The notes: generated from the sequence alone by a model not told the origin. DNA of 64,000 bases from Polytrichum commune (GCA_950295325.1 OX485809.1:38659081-38723080), one strand, 5' to 3'; positions 34,943 to 47,860 are shown, counted from the first letter of the stretch. A program made the numbers and translations.

Positions 34943-37900
34943 TTGCACATAGGAAAATCCCCAACAGAATCGTCAGGGTCTTCCATACGCTCTGCTGCGA
35001 AAGCTGCCGCAGCTGCATACGCATGGAGAAAAGCCTCAAAACCGAAAGATGGAATGCGAGCCAACTTGTCTGTGGTTCCCACACGACCTTCTATAGAAGG
35101 ATTTATGGCAACCACAACCTCCCATGGCTTGTCACCGGGACAGGGCCGGAGGCAATCCATGTCAGCTGCAACTTTGGGAAGTCAGCTATCAGACATTAAT
35201 CTTCCCGCACCAGACACGTCCACAGACTCCAGGAGTGTGCTGAACGAAGCGAGGGCGAAGATTGCAACCATCGAAAAGAAAAGTGGGATAATCGATCAGT
35301 GGAAAATCGCCGCTGCACAGGCAAAAGCCAATTCCAAATTGGAGAAAGGAGAAGAAAGGGTGCGGCAGCTAGAGCAGCAAGTGGCGAGGCTGGAAGGTGA
35401 GCTAAGAGATGCGGCTTCCATTGAAGTGGCATTGTATTCTGTTGTGGCTGAGCACGGAAGCTCTGCACATAAAGTCCATACCCCTGCCCGCCGCCTTGCG
35501 AGGTTTTACAAGTATGCTTTCAAGAATTGGAGCCCGGAGAGGAGAGCTGCCACTGCCAGGAACATCGTCTCTGGGCTTGTGTTGGTCTCCCGGGCTTGCG
35601 GCAACGATGTTCCCAGGTCAGACAAGATTACAGACATTCAACCGATTTGTTACCGTGCTGTGTGTGTGTGTGTTTTCAGAGAATTGTCTTCCTTGTCGCT
35701 TAGATAGAGGTGCTTTCTGGAAGAAATGAACCTTCCACTCTTTTGCATTGTCTTCATCAGTAAGTTGTGTTAGCTCTCTAGGCCCCCTTGAGTTGAAACT
35801 GAGGGCTTCACATCCTAGACAGAATTTTTCTGCGAAGATGTAGCAGACGCTGTATCTAATGAAGTCAGTGGGGACGAAGTCGGGGCTTCTTCCACGCAGA
35901 TTCTTGTGAAATCTGGTCAAATGGCTTGCCACCATACGACTATTTCTGCATGTTTGTTTGCTTGCTTTTCATTATGCTCTCGTGCTTGATTTATCCCTTT
36001 TGTTTAGTTTAGGTTGAGTGTGCAATTTCAAGGTCTCTGGATTAGCTATCTCTCCTTGATTCCTTTTTAAGAGTTTACTGATTACCGTGATCTAACACGA
36101 TGCTTATAAGGAGAGTCGTTGTCGATGCAGATTGACGTACTGGTGGTCCAATATCGTCGTTCTGAGGGAGAGCGTGAGCCAGGCTTGTGACGATCACGCG
36201 GACGGACCCTCTGGCGTCGATGGAGAAGCGGATGGTTCCCAACAAAGTAACTTCGCCGCTCGAGCTCTGCGGTCGCAACAGCTACGCAAGTCCAGGAGCG
36301 ATATCAGCCATCTGTTGAGCCCTCCGGGAGGTGGCAGGGACTGGCGGACAGTCAGCATGTTCCTCTTCGCGCTCCTCAAAGTGGAGGCATGGCTTCACGC
36401 CCGGGTCCTGGAGTCTGTTTGGTGGCAGGTACTCAATTTCAATGCCAGAAAACATGGACGAGGAGAATTCCCCTTGATTGTTCAACAATTTATTGTGATT
36501 GTGCTGCTAGGATTTGGTGGCAGGTATTCTATTTCCATGTCAGTAAATTTGGATGAGGAGAATTCCCTCTTGATTGTCCTGTTCTGGTTTGGTCTGAATA
36601 TCCAATTTTGGAAGTGCAGGCAATGACTCCACCGATGCAGCTAGGAGGGATGTATTCCGCCAATGGGAAGGGCAGCTCTGCAGTCTTGAATGGCGACCTA
36701 CATAGAACCTCTAGCGACAAAGATAAGAAGGATTCAAACCCCCGCAAGTTAGGTGACACTCGGCAGGGAAACATTTCAGTAGAAATATGGAAGAGGGCGT
36801 TCACAGATGCTTTGAAGCGGCTTTGTCCTCTTCAAGGAGAAGGCCTGGAATGTGGATGTCTGCCAGCACTTAATAGGATGGTAGGTTGCAGATTTTGAGG
36901 ACTTTCCGGTGCAAAATTCTCTGCAATATTGAGGACGAAATTTATTCATACACGCTCATCCTGTTGTATATGCTCTGAAATTTAGGTTTGACAGGCTGTT
37001 TGGCCTCCAGGTGATTGAAGAATGTGTAACGAGACTGGATGTCGCTATGTTCAATGGAATATTGCGTGACCCAGAGGATGATGTTCCCACAGACCCACTT
37101 GCAGATCCTATCACTGATCTGTCTGTTCTTCCGATTCCTATTGGAAGCCTTACATTTGGCGCTGGATCCCACCTAAAAAATGTGGTCTGTACTTCAACCT
37201 TGAATCCTAATCTTAATGTGCTGCAGTTTTAGGGTTTAAGGGGGGTTTCGATTTGAGTTTCTGACTCGATGTAGTAATTGTTGCAGGTAGTGAATTGGTC
37301 AACCTGGCTGTCAGCACTCGTGAGTTGCAAAGATCGTGTGCCAGCTGAGTTCAGGTCAATGCTACCGAATGACTTTGAGGATGAAGAGCCTGTGCAATTC
37401 AACTTACTGAAAGCCACAGGAGATCTGCTTATGCTTCCAAAGGAAATTCTGCTTGATAGTGAAATTAGGAAAGAGGTGCTCCCGTCAACTCATTCCTGGG
37501 TTTCAGTTCTTGGTGTTTTATATCCACACCAGGATCCCCAAGTGGCAGTGGAAAATGTGGATCCTTCAAATTTGTGCTAATAAATCTGATTTTGGTTGGT
37601 TTGCCAGGTTTGTCCAGGACTAAACTTGCCGCTTATCCGGCGGGTGTTGGCGAATTTTGTGCCTGATGTCTTCTCTCCAGATCCTCTTTCCCCAGCCCTA
37701 CTGGACGCCCTGGCTACTGAGGCAAGTTATTTCGAGTGTCCTATCATCTATCTGAATGCAATCTGTGATCACCATCAACATTTCACTTCTGAAAATATGC
37801 AAGAAAGAATCATAGTTTTGAAATTCAACAGCAGAACAACACTATTTTACACAAAAATTGCATGGAGACATTGTTCCGAAAGTTGTGATCCTGAAAGTTT

Positions 37901-38285
37901 CTGATTGTATACAATACATGGACAATTTGTGCAGGTGATAAATGAGAGGAAGAAACTCGGAGAGGATGATATCAGCCTAGATGACATTGCCATGGCTTGT
38001 GTGCCTCCGGTGTCGTATTGTCCGCCACCAACCAGCTTTGTCAAATTATGGATTGGAGAAGCTGCCAATTCTACTGAGTGGGGTAGGAGCCCAGCGTCCG
38101 CGTTGCGGAAAGGATACACAAGTGATGATGAGTTGGAAGAGTATCAAAACCCCCTTGCAATGTTGCAAGACAACATTAAGTATGGAAATGATGCAAATGG
38201 GAATGGCAAGCAGAAGAAGAAGAAAGAGGACTTTGCTGAGTCCATCCGGTTCCAGTTGCTGAGAGAGTTATGGGCAGCTTCATGA
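34904..38285 (+). CDS. Plant coiled-coil protein of the gar2-like / dilute-domain family
   Basis: Seven exons (34904-35616, 36131-36428, 36620-36880, 37011-37184, 37287-37475, 37608-37721, 37935-38285) join in consistent phase to 699 residues. The N-terminus (1-100) is low in complexity with an Ala-rich patch. A coiled coil spans about 110-170. A highly conserved block follows (VAEHGSSAHKVHTPARRLARFY ... GLVLVSRACGNDV), then the W-rich, dilute-like C-terminal half, including DPLADPITDLSVLPIP and LKNVVVNWSTWL. These blocks match the plant proteins annotated as nucleolar gar2-like or myosin-binding/dilute-like in Arabidopsis; cellular function is poorly known. Intron 6 has a GC donor (GAG|GCAAGT). 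A duplicated start segment lies just upstream. The gene converges with the nitronate monooxygenase-like gene 570 bases away. Confidence 0.92.
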
Positions 38286-38469
38286 TCTTCCGCTGTCACA
38301 CTAAACTTTAGTCTCGCAGAATTTCTGAAACATTCTTCATCCTTACTAGGATAATTACTTATTGCTGGAACTCCCTTGCAACTCAAAACATCGGATTCTT
38401 TGAAATACATTACAGCAGAACGAGCTAAAGATTTCAGAGTCGATTCTAGAATCAGGGTTCTTCTATCTC

Positions 38470-38475
38470 AATAAA
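38470..38475 (+). terminator. Candidate polyadenylation signal (AATAAA) of the dilute-type gene
   Basis: Canonical AATAAA 185 bases past the stop codon at 38285, within a normal plant 3'-UTR distance and before the convergent neighbour. Confidence 0.5.
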
Positions 38476-38854
38476 ACAAGGAATTTTTGATATCTCCATC
38501 ATTCTTCAACTTATGTGATCCTCTTTCTATTCTCACTGTGCACATTAAGCTCAACAGCTCCAGAAGCAATCTGTCGGGTTTTTATTGACTTTTTTTATAT
38601 ATTTCCAACACGGACATGGAATTAGCCAGAGATAGAAGAATCAACAGTACTAATAGTCCCTGTATGATTGAACAATTGAAACTCGTATTTACAGGAAAAG
38701 AACATTCCTTGAGGTCCTTTTAAGAACCAAAATATATGTGCACTTAGTCCAGCTATTGAACCTGAACGAAATGATAGGAAGTCTGCATATAACTTTCTAC
38801 AATATAACTGCATTTCTATTGTTCCCATCCTCACTAAGTACCAGACAGATGTGT

Positions 38855-40909
38855 TTACACCATGGTGCCTAGGGTGGAGAGGAAAGTAGGACGAGATTCA
38901 ACCAAGTTCCGAAGCCTCAAATCAATGATCACCTTAGCATCCTCAATTATCCCGTTCACCACTGCCGCAGCAGGAAGGATCTCTGTAATTCGACCAGAGC
39001 CCATCCCCGCATACAGTGCCATGCTTCCTACATCACCCGTGGTCGTTACGTTTGGAACTTTACCAGAGTATTTTGGAACGTCCTCCTCCTGCATCCAACT
39101 CAGAGCAGAACATTCTTAGGGTTCTTGGTATGACCTTGACATCATCCCCTAGGTCAACATTTGAATCTAAATCTTTCAAACCATCCAGAATGGGAATTTC
39201 ACCAGTCTTTAATGTTTCAGAGCATTCCATTCACTCTGCTTAATCCCACCGCTTGACCGATATTTTGAAACTTAAACCTTTAGCCATACTTCAACCCTAA
39301 GGAACAAGAAGTGGCTTACGTTTCCAAGTATCACAGTTTTCCCGATCACAGGTTGACCAATCTCGTTCTCATCAGCTGCAATCTTGTGCTTCCAAGTTTC
39401 AAAGAAAGGGGTTCTGATAACTCGGTGGCCAGCACCTGGCCACCGAGCTCTCCCAAAGACATCTGTGTACTCAGTATCCTCATCCTTGGCTTCCACTACT
39501 TTTTGCTTGTACTGCGGATGCGCATATGACTCTTCCGTTGCCAAAAACCTGCAAAGTTGCGAATTTCAAATATTCACTAAATTCATGAAACCTGGCACAA
39601 CCTTCACACACAAAATTACATCAGCAAAGCCCAAGAGCGACTGAACTAGTACCTGGTTCCCATACATATCCCCTGCGCCCCAAGAGCAAGAGCAGCAACA
39701 TAACCACGGCCATCAACTATACCCCCTGCTGCTATCACCGGAATATTGTAACCCTTCAGTGAATCCACTATACTTGGCACCAATGTCATCAATCCAACCT
39801 GCAACACTATTGTCCACAGAATTATTCCTCGAAATATTCTAAGACGCTCCTCAAGCAGATTCTTTGTCTTCTTCGATTTTTAAGCCGAGGAGCATGCAAG
39901 GGTTGTTGGATACCAAGATTCCCATCGAAATTTGGGAGAGCAATCCATGACCTGGTGTTTTTGAGAATTTCCAGATTTATAATGGGAATTTCAATTGAGA
40001 AGCTATTTTTACCAGACCCTGGACGTGACCACCGGCTTCAACACCTTGGGCAATAATCGCATCCACCCCTGCTTCAGCTGCCTTCATAGCTTCTGCTACG
40101 GAGGCCACCTGCTCACATACACCGAGTTGGTTATACGAGCATCTAAACCCACCTCCGATAAGGGTTAACAGACCGGTGCATCGGCTATGGCATCAAGGAC
40201 AGAATTAATAATGCTAACCTGGTGAAGCACCTTGACACCTGCTTTGTGAGCTTCATCAACTCGCTCTCTGGGGAAATCTCCCCAGGAAACTTGAAGGAAT
40301 CCAATTTTCTCCGCGTAAATGTCCTTCAAGCCCTTTTCGTAGGGGAAGGCCAGGATGACACCTACTCCGAAAGGCTTGTGGGTGAGCTCACGAGTGCGCG
40401 CCACCATCTTCTTGAGCAAGTCTGGTCGATCCTGCATGCACCAACGCAGTAATGAACATTAGGCAGACTCATGTCGGTCGTGAATTACCACCAGACTGCA
40501 AAAAAGTGACAAAATTGTGATTGAAGATTTTGCAAATGGCTATGCGAACAGTTTGAAATTTTCCAGGACCTTACCACAAAGTCAGTTCTTGAAAATTCTT
40601 GCCGTGACCAAACTACAAACCGCATAACAAGTCAACAGGGATCTACAAGAGGTTCCCCCTCCAGTCAGCAACACCAATTCTATCAGTGCGAGAGGAAATG
40701 GCAAAAGGAGCTTCAATCCTGTAGAAAATCCAAAGAAAACCCTAGAGTGGATGTAGGGAAGGAATTAAAACCTGACTTGGAGCCCGAAGTAATCCCAGGC
40801 CGCCAGCATTAGCAACAGCTGCCACCAGCTCGGGGGAGGAGATGTCAGGGCCCATGGGCGGTAACACAATTCCAGTCTCCAACCCCAAGATCCCGCCCCA
40901 TGCTCCCAT
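38855..40909 (-). CDS. Nitronate monooxygenase-like FMN protein (2-nitropropane dioxygenase family, TIM barrel)
   Basis: Six exons (40909-40772, 40431-40219, 40108-40013, 39798-39653, 39548-39320, 39088-38855) join in phase on GT-AG sites to 351 residues, the family's usual length. Seen in the protein: N-terminal [20 protein letters not shown] barrel start; QGVEAGGHV with the family's conserved His near residue 145; FMN-phosphate loop [14 protein letters not shown] (about 169-182); ICMGTRF near 193-199; the plant FGRARWPGA block. Family members bind FMN and oxidise nitronates, and some only bind flavin, so the exact reaction is not proven here. The start is the ATG of MGAWGGILG, matching plant relatives. 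Exon 5 contains a perfect 12-bp inverted repeat with a 3-base loop at 39421-39447. The C-terminus extends slightly past the barrel. Confidence 0.93.
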
Positions 40910-41794
40910 CTTCCAAATCTCTCTCGCCTTCTGGCTTCGGATTGGCACCCAAGGAAGGATGACTCTTACACTCAATTGTTCTGGACTTCAAGCTGAATCA
41001 GCAAAACAGAAACCTCGGTGTGTGATCACATACATACACACTACCCACTGTAGATGCAGATGTGGCTATTGGATGTAGTGCATGAGTGATTTGCGCCAAA
41101 TTTGCCCTTCAAAGTGCTTGCACTGGGGAAGTATACTTGTTTTGTAGATACTTCGTATCCGGGACGCCGGAGCAGTTTCTGGATTTTAAAGAATTCACCG
41201 CATCATCTAACCTCACAGCATCTACTTACGTCATCTGTTGTTTTGTATATTGAGTTAGCCAATTCAGGCTGCTTCTTGTGAAGTTAGCCTTAACCACTCT
41301 GAAGCCCCCTCGGAAGTTTCCGCTGTTTTCTGTTCCCGAGCTTGACTAGACTGATAGAATCCACATTCCCATTTGTTCCTGGTGTGAAGCTTTTCCAGAT
41401 TTGCAAAGTCCTACATTTACATTACAATAGCAAGAACTAGACATGCTATATTCTTCTGTGTACAAGGTCTTCCTGTCATGCATTATCTATGGTTCACAAA
41501 GTCATCAGAATTTGGTGGCAGGTTGGGAACATTTTCACTAACTTTCTGGTAATGGAAGATTCAACAGTTTCAATGAGATATGTTTATATTTACATTGGAG
41601 CGAGCGAGACTTGGAAAACTTGTACAGAGATAATAATAGCCCCCTCATTCCTTCAGTTGATTGCAGACATGTTGACAAATGTGCAACAACAATGAGATTG
41701 GGGAGGAGGTTGTTGAAGTCGCGATTGTTCACGATACCTGCACTTTTGTGAATCAAAGCTTGCAACTATGTAAAGCTGAGATAGATGGGTCTAA
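40910..41794. other. Upstream region of the nitronate monooxygenase-like gene
   Basis: Contains the promoter on the minus strand, but no TATA box or start can be fixed. Short open frames up to 75 codons have no domain. Nothing else is supported. Confidence 0.4.
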
Positions 41795-42165
41795 GGTGGC
41801 TCGTTCTCTTAATCGGACCCCCTATACTTAATTGGTATGTGGTTGAGTGAGAATCAAAGAACAAACATCATAAAAGACACATGTTTAAAAGAGATTGGAC
41901 TATGTCCTCAAATATTAATGACTATATCACACAAAATAGTGAACACAATTGGGAGGACGTATGTATATACTTAAGAAATCAACAACCATGCACTTCCGAT
42001 AACCATAACTAAATCAGTGAGACGTCCGATTTTCAAATCCGGGTTTTACAGCTGTAGCATTGTGGATTTCGTTGTGCAACATGAGTTTCGTTGTGTAAAT
42101 CTAAATGGTAGAAGTTGGAGAACATGAAAAACGAACCAAATAACACCCACATGCCTTGATATGAA
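41795..42165 (-). repeat. Dispersed repeat family A, copy 3, inverted
   Basis: Inverse complement of the family A copies: tgtgtaaatctaaatggtag pairs with the ctaccgtttagatttacaca stretch of copy 2, and caattgggaggac with gtcttcccaattat. It ends about 280 bases before the tRNA-Glu gene. Confidence 0.6.
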
Positions 42166-42442
42166 TCTTGGAGCTCTGCTTTGCCTGTCAATGCACTTTC
42201 TCAAAGTAGGCTTCATGGAACCTTGACACAAGTGGAAAGAAGATTCAAAATCTTAAAGGTGCAATATACGATTGTGCTGCGTTTTTGGTGCTGAAAATAA
42301 TATTCAATATTCGCATCACGCTAAGAACTGATATGCTGGAAAACCCTGAATAGGGTGCTTAAGAAAGAGTATAAGTAGTTTGCCTGTGAAGAGTAGTTCT
42401 GAATTAATTCAATATTAATGTTAGTTTAGTCGAGAACATCTC

Positions 42443-42515
42443 TCCGTTGTAGTCTAGATGGTTAGGATACTCGGCTCTCACCCGAGCGACCCGGGTTCGA
42501 GTCCCGGCAACGGAA
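42443..42515 (+). tRNA. tRNA-Glu (anticodon CUC)
   Basis: The 73-base cloverleaf has a perfect acceptor TCCGTTG/CAACGGA, D arm gtctagatggttaggatac, anticodon stem-loop ctcggctctcacccgag with CTC, and T arm CCGGG-ttcgagt-CCCGG. Discriminator A, no encoded CCA, no intron. It matches the plant nuclear tRNA-Glu pattern. Confidence 0.97.
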
Positions 42516-44229
42516 GCTCCCGAGTGAAAATGACTACCCTTTTTTGCTTATCTCTTTTGTTTGTGGTTACTCTCGTTTGCAGTATGAGGGGCTGATCACA
42601 CCAGCCACTACTGGCAACATCTATAGGCATCTCTGGCTATAATAGTGTGAAAAGTGGTGGGCCAACATCTATTTCTCAACATAATCCCTAGCAATTTCAC
42701 GACTAGAACTGGACGAAAACGTTGGTGTGATAGGGGCATGAGATCTTATGTTCTCCATTTGTTTACCTTTACCCTGACAACCTAGAGGAGCAAGGACTTT
42801 GCAAGGTTCACACAACAATATGAGACCTTAATTAGATTAAGAGGATCCCATAAGAGATAGCATTAATGAGCAACCAAGTCAGGTGGGGCTGGGAATATGT
42901 TATGAAAGGTGCTAGAATTATACTTTATGGATGCTTGTCTGTAAGTAATTTCAACCTAAAAAGAGAGTGAGATTCGGGTGAAGCACTGCCAATGAACATT
43001 ATTAGAATGGAAGAGTTGATAGCAACTGAATAATGTTATGGAGCGAACCCAAAATTGTTTAAGTCATACAAAACACTAAATCTCAAGAATACACGTCAAA
43101 TATGTACATGAGGTTTCAAATATGAAATTCAAAAGATCAACCACTCAAAGCAAAGTTGTTGATTTTGAGCTATTGACATCTTCTCCAAACTCTAGCTGAG
43201 GCATCAAACAAGAAAATTAATACGTCGTCTACTAAAATAAAGGTGTCAATTGAATGTTTCATCTTTGCCATCATCACATTTTCATAGCCTACTTCGATAT
43301 GTATGCCAATGTAAATATATGCTTATCTTTCTCTAGATCTATAGAAAGGTTGCATTGTATTGTCCCTATATATTGCATTATTTCATTGCACCATGATTTG
43401 CATTCACATGCATGTGTGTGCCGTCATCATTAAATACACATAGAATGTTCCTCTAGTTCAAGAGGAAATTAGCATGGTAACCTCACTCTTGCATTGTCCC
43501 CATTGTTCCCAATGCGCTCCCAATAATTTCTGTTGGATCTCATAAGCTATTCATTGCCCCAAATTAAGCCTAAAGTCCCAATATTGCTAATATTGTGTTG
43601 GGGCTCTACTTAGACAATTTAAAGTCCGCTAATTCTCAAGAACCCATGAACTTGAGAAATGTTTAAAGTTTAACTTGTTGAAACTACTTTCCATGATTAA
43701 ATAATTCCTCTCACATGGACATGCTTCATACTTTAAGTATCTAAATCCTATATTTCCGCTATTCCAGTAAGATATGTAAGGAAATGGGCTTAATTTGGTT
43801 ACTCATCTAGAATGGACACTTATATTTGTGAATCTAAGAATGGACACCAAAGATGTAGTGTGAAAGAACATAAAATATATGTGTAAGGTTTGGTTACCTT
43901 AGTGTGGGCACTTCCAACTTCGTCTACTTAGGAATTGAAATGTACCTTGAAATTTTCTCAAACTACATTTACACTTTCTTATTCATGACCCTTGACCTGA
44001 GGAGCCAAGTTAGCATGGGAGCTAAGGTTTTTTTTAGAATTTTTAAAATAAGGCTTTGGAATCTTTGGATTAAACATGAAAATCATTCAATTTTTGGCAA
44101 TTCTAAAAAGGTTAACCCTAGCCAATCCTTTGTTAGCCAACAATGCTTTGTAGACGTACAAATGTCAATCCGTTTTGTAGTTTTTCTAAGTATGCATTTT
44201 AGGGACAACTACCGTATCTAATTGTCCAC
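42516..44229. other. Intergenic AT-rich sequence
   Basis: No supported gene. A 105-codon frame at 43904-44221 has no domain. A stretch near 43.8 kb (ggacacttatattt) resembles the inverted-repeat family near 61 kb. Confidence 0.35.
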
Positions 44230-45120
44230 CATTGAACTAGCAATGATTCTTGTGAAGTCTTCTTTTCCAAAATTGGTGGTATGGTTAGATTTGAGAGAGA
44301 TGGTGACTTTCATGAGCTTGTTAATACTGCCAATACGTTGAGCCATCTATAATCTATTAAATATACGGAGAATGGTTTAAAATTTGGTAGAGTCCACAAC
44401 AATATGGAGAACATTTGAGCATCACTACACCCTTTGGGTGAAGATGAGATAGTTGTGGAACTGAGTGACTATGCAATTTTGTCCACTAATGATGATGTAA
44501 TGTGTGCGCTGAAAGAGAGATTTAAAGAGGCATAGAAAATGTTGTGAATCTTAAATATGGCGCCTTCTTTGATTGCTAGAGAGAAACAATGGTTCATGAA
44601 GCCTTGGGTACCAAAGAAGGCATATTTAAAGCATATGGCATACATGCCAAGTAACTCACTAGTGCCCAGTGAGGACGGGGATGATAAGTTTTTAAGGGAA
44701 GTCCTACAAGTTGAACATACAAACTTGGATGGGAATAATGGAGGATCAAGGGATAATGTTGATATGGACGCAAGAGTATTTGATTATGGCCTTGATCCTC
44801 TTCAAGTGGTTGAGGCCGAAATTTGAGATGTGATCACCTACATGTTGGATGTGCATAAGAATCAGGTATAAACTAGTCTTCATATAGCAATCAAACAACC
44901 AGATGAGTATCAAGGTCACACCATATTCAAGTCAACACTAATGTTCCAACTGAATGGTAACCCTTCCTTAATAAAGATAGATTTACCAGTGTTGGAAATT
45001 CTATCTATTTCAATAATAATGATGACTATTTGAATGCAACTAATAGCTCTAATATGTGTATGCTTGAATTGGGAAGTGATTGTGGGGTTTATTTCATTCA
45101 ATGTAACACTACTGCTATGT
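44230..45120 (+). pseudogene. Degenerate coding-like region of unknown origin
   Basis: The plus strand reads as one broken frame with several stops. It includes an intact 89-codon piece (44557-44826) containing PWVPKKAYLKHMAYMP and an acidic tail, preceded by a readable stretch around VELSDYAILSTND. The regular codon-like texture suggests a decayed gene or transposon protein. I do not recognise a family and no splice pattern rescues the frame. Confidence 0.3.
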
Positions 45121-45552
45121 CCTTAGCTATGAAATTTGCAATGAGGATTTGAAGTTGTTTGTCATTACAATTTCAAAAGGGGAGTACACCCACAAATGTA
45201 CTAGATGGTGTGGATGAGGACTCGTGGTGGTTAGGTAGGGTCTAGGACCCACTACCATGGTATTACTGAATTGCTTTCCAAGTGCTAAGGCAATTTGAAA
45301 TTCAAATATCACTCAAGTGACTACAAATGGACTGATTTAGATAGTGTCATTTCAAAATTTTCACTATCTTACAATGCGGGAACTAAACTACATGGTGTGG
45401 ACCTTGCAAATGCAACATGTCTAAATGGGTTTGTCAAAAATGAAAAGTAACTCAATGTTTTAGTATGGTAATAGCTACTAGTTAGGAAATCATGGGTTAT
45501 TATTACCCATAATGATTGTTGGATTCTACTAATGGCAGTTGATTGATGAGTG

Positions 45553-45825
45553 AGAGATTGCACTCATGGATGTGGGCTGATGTGAGTGAGATTATGGTAC
45601 AAGACATGGGTTGATGATTTAGAGATTGCACTCATGGCTATGAACTGATGTGAGTGAGATCATAATAATGGATGTGGGTTGACTAGTGATAGATTGCACT
45701 CATGGTTGTGGGCTAATGTGAGTGATATTATGGTAATGCATGTGGGTGTCAAGTGATGTGAGAGATTCCACTAATGACAGTGGGTTCATGTGTGAGAGGT
45801 TATAATAATGGCGTGATCAAGGCCA
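45553..45825. repeat. About 68-71-bp tandem repeat, four copies
   Basis: Copies begin at about 45553, 45621, 45689 and 45761. Each contains agagattgcactcatgg followed by gtgggctgatgtgagtgag-like and ataatgg-like segments, with increasing divergence in the last copy. Confidence 0.8.
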
Positions 45826-46856
45826 ATCTATGAAAAATAATAGGGCCCTAGTGGACAAGAAAAGGTTTGAACATGCCATACTAAAAGCCTCTGAGAAGCA
45901 TAATAGGGTGAGCTCAACTTACTCCCCTGCCATCATCAACCACATCACCTTCTTTGGCCCTTGATGCAAAAGCCATCTCCAAATTAATCACACCATCTAG
46001 ATCAGCTACGCATCTAATTAAGTATGACATGACACCGCTTCCCCAAAAACCATGCCCTAACACATTAGTGCACTTAATACTCCACACACCATAACTTCGT
46101 CCACAAGCTATCAAATATCTTGCTAGCATAACAACCCATCACACTCCCTTCATCTTTCTCACACAAATATTACCAAAATGCCAAGATGACGAGTTAGGGA
46201 AGGGTCCACCCCGTATCAAGCTCAAAATCAAGAATAGCGCCATCCTATATCAACTAGCATAGAGGACTCACAATCACTCGACCTTAGCCCTTCACATAGG
46301 ACAAAGTTACAACCCCCCCCCCCCTTAAACATGCAATCTTAACATGTCCACCTCCCTCCCCTCCATAAATTTATAAGCACCACCCATCACTTCCAACAAC
46401 CATACAATCGTAACCCTTAACCCCCCCCCCCCTAAGTGCTTCAAATTATCAACAGTCGCAAACCCTAATAACCACCCACCACATTAAGTCTAGTATTAGT
46501 TACAAAGCCCTCCTACCTACATGTAAACAATACTTCTAAGAGTAAATTCGAATGACATAAACCCATTTGACGAACTCTAGAAAGAACAGGCCCTCAATCA
46601 CGTCGGTAGTAAAACTTCCAAACCTCATTTAATTTCATTTATTTATTCTCTACTTTAGTAATTGTCGATGCTATTCATCAAGTCATACTCATTTGCCATC
46701 AGAAATGTAGCAAGAAACAGTCTAACAGTAATAGTAAAACTGCAATACTTTATGTATAAAAACCTTGATGAACTTGGAAATCATATATATCTCACCAAAC
46801 GTCACCTTGGATTGGATACACAGTAATATTCTTACGGTGAGTCCTATTATCAGTTA
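45826..46856. other. Intergenic sequence with two C homopolymers
   Basis: Twelve-base C runs lie at 46313-46324 and 46421-46432. No gene or delimitable element is seen. Confidence 0.4.
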
Positions 46857-47860
46857 ATATACTATTAAATACAGTATTTAGTATCACCGATTCTATTTGT
46901 CTTGCTCAATACTAATTGTAAACCGTCCATGTAGTGTTACCAACACTATATATAACCCTAACATTATTTGTCATTTCTTGTGGAAAAATGTGCGTATTAT
47001 AGATTTACAATTTTGTAATTATTGTCATTTACTAAGTGATTCTTCATCCTAATTTCAAGTGCCCATGACAATATTTCATCACATAGATGTTAGGATGCAT
47101 AATATATTATACATTGTTTCAATAATTGGCATGGATTTCATCCATCATGCCACAAAAGAGTGGGTTATCAAGAGTAGACACGCAACAACATATCAATAGC
47201 CCGCAAAACATGTAAAGTTTTGGGCAATGAATGAACTAAAAGTAAGTTGGAATGACATGACTTGTAAACTTATGCATAAGAAGTGTCATTTGGAAAGTTA
47301 CGATAGTGATATAAAATACCATATGACACTAAGGGCCACTTCACACATGAGCCAAGAGTTGTGACCTGATGAATTTGCAAGAGCCTAAAAGAACTATCCA
47401 AAGATCGTCCCAAGACACTTGCAAAATCATGTAGTATGGTCACGGGCCCTCAAGTGTGGTGTGAAATCAAATTTCACCATGCCCTTAACCAAATGCTATT
47501 TCAATGAATTTCCATTCACGCTGGTCCTTACACATGATAAAATAGAATAAATCAATGGTTGTGAGATTTCCAAGTGCCATGGTCTCCCGGTTGTGTGTTA
47601 GGCCTACCCCCAAGACATTGTTTTTGAAAATACTCCAAGTGACCATGAAACATGATCCATTCGATGCCATGTAGGAAGCCGTGTAGGCTTTACGTCCATC
47701 TGGCATTCACATACTCCGTTGATCCCTCAAGCGTTGTAAGAAGCGAACTTGGACCGGCTCCATCTTTCCCCACCAATGAGAGTGCTTGGAGTGCAATGGT
47801 CACGGGCCCTCAGTCTCGTGTGTGAAGTGACCCTAAATGCAATATTTAGTGTACCGATCT
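46857..47860. repeat. Dispersed repeat family D, copy 2, carrying a nested MITE
   Basis: It aligns with the split copy 1 (12428-12598 plus 14292-14485). It lacks the 1.69-kb insertion of copy 1 but is itself interrupted by the MITE at 47333-47833. Each copy therefore serves as the empty-site reference for the insertion in the other. Confidence 0.65.
47333..47833. mobile_element. PIF/Harbinger-type MITE, family H, copy 1
   Basis: Termini gggccacttcacac and gtgtgaagtgaccc are inverted repeats over a 501-bp body. TAA flanks both sides (47330-47332, 47834-47836), and the related sequence near 14451-14475 shows the uninterrupted site with a single TAA. No coding frame. Relatives at 55907-56400 (same orientation) and 56590-57080 (inverted). 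Confidence 0.9.

Noticed and set aside
40742-40975. Longer N-terminus for the nitronate monooxygenase-like protein
   Set aside because: The extension would need a TTG start and has no family match; the ATG at 40909 fits the family N-terminus.
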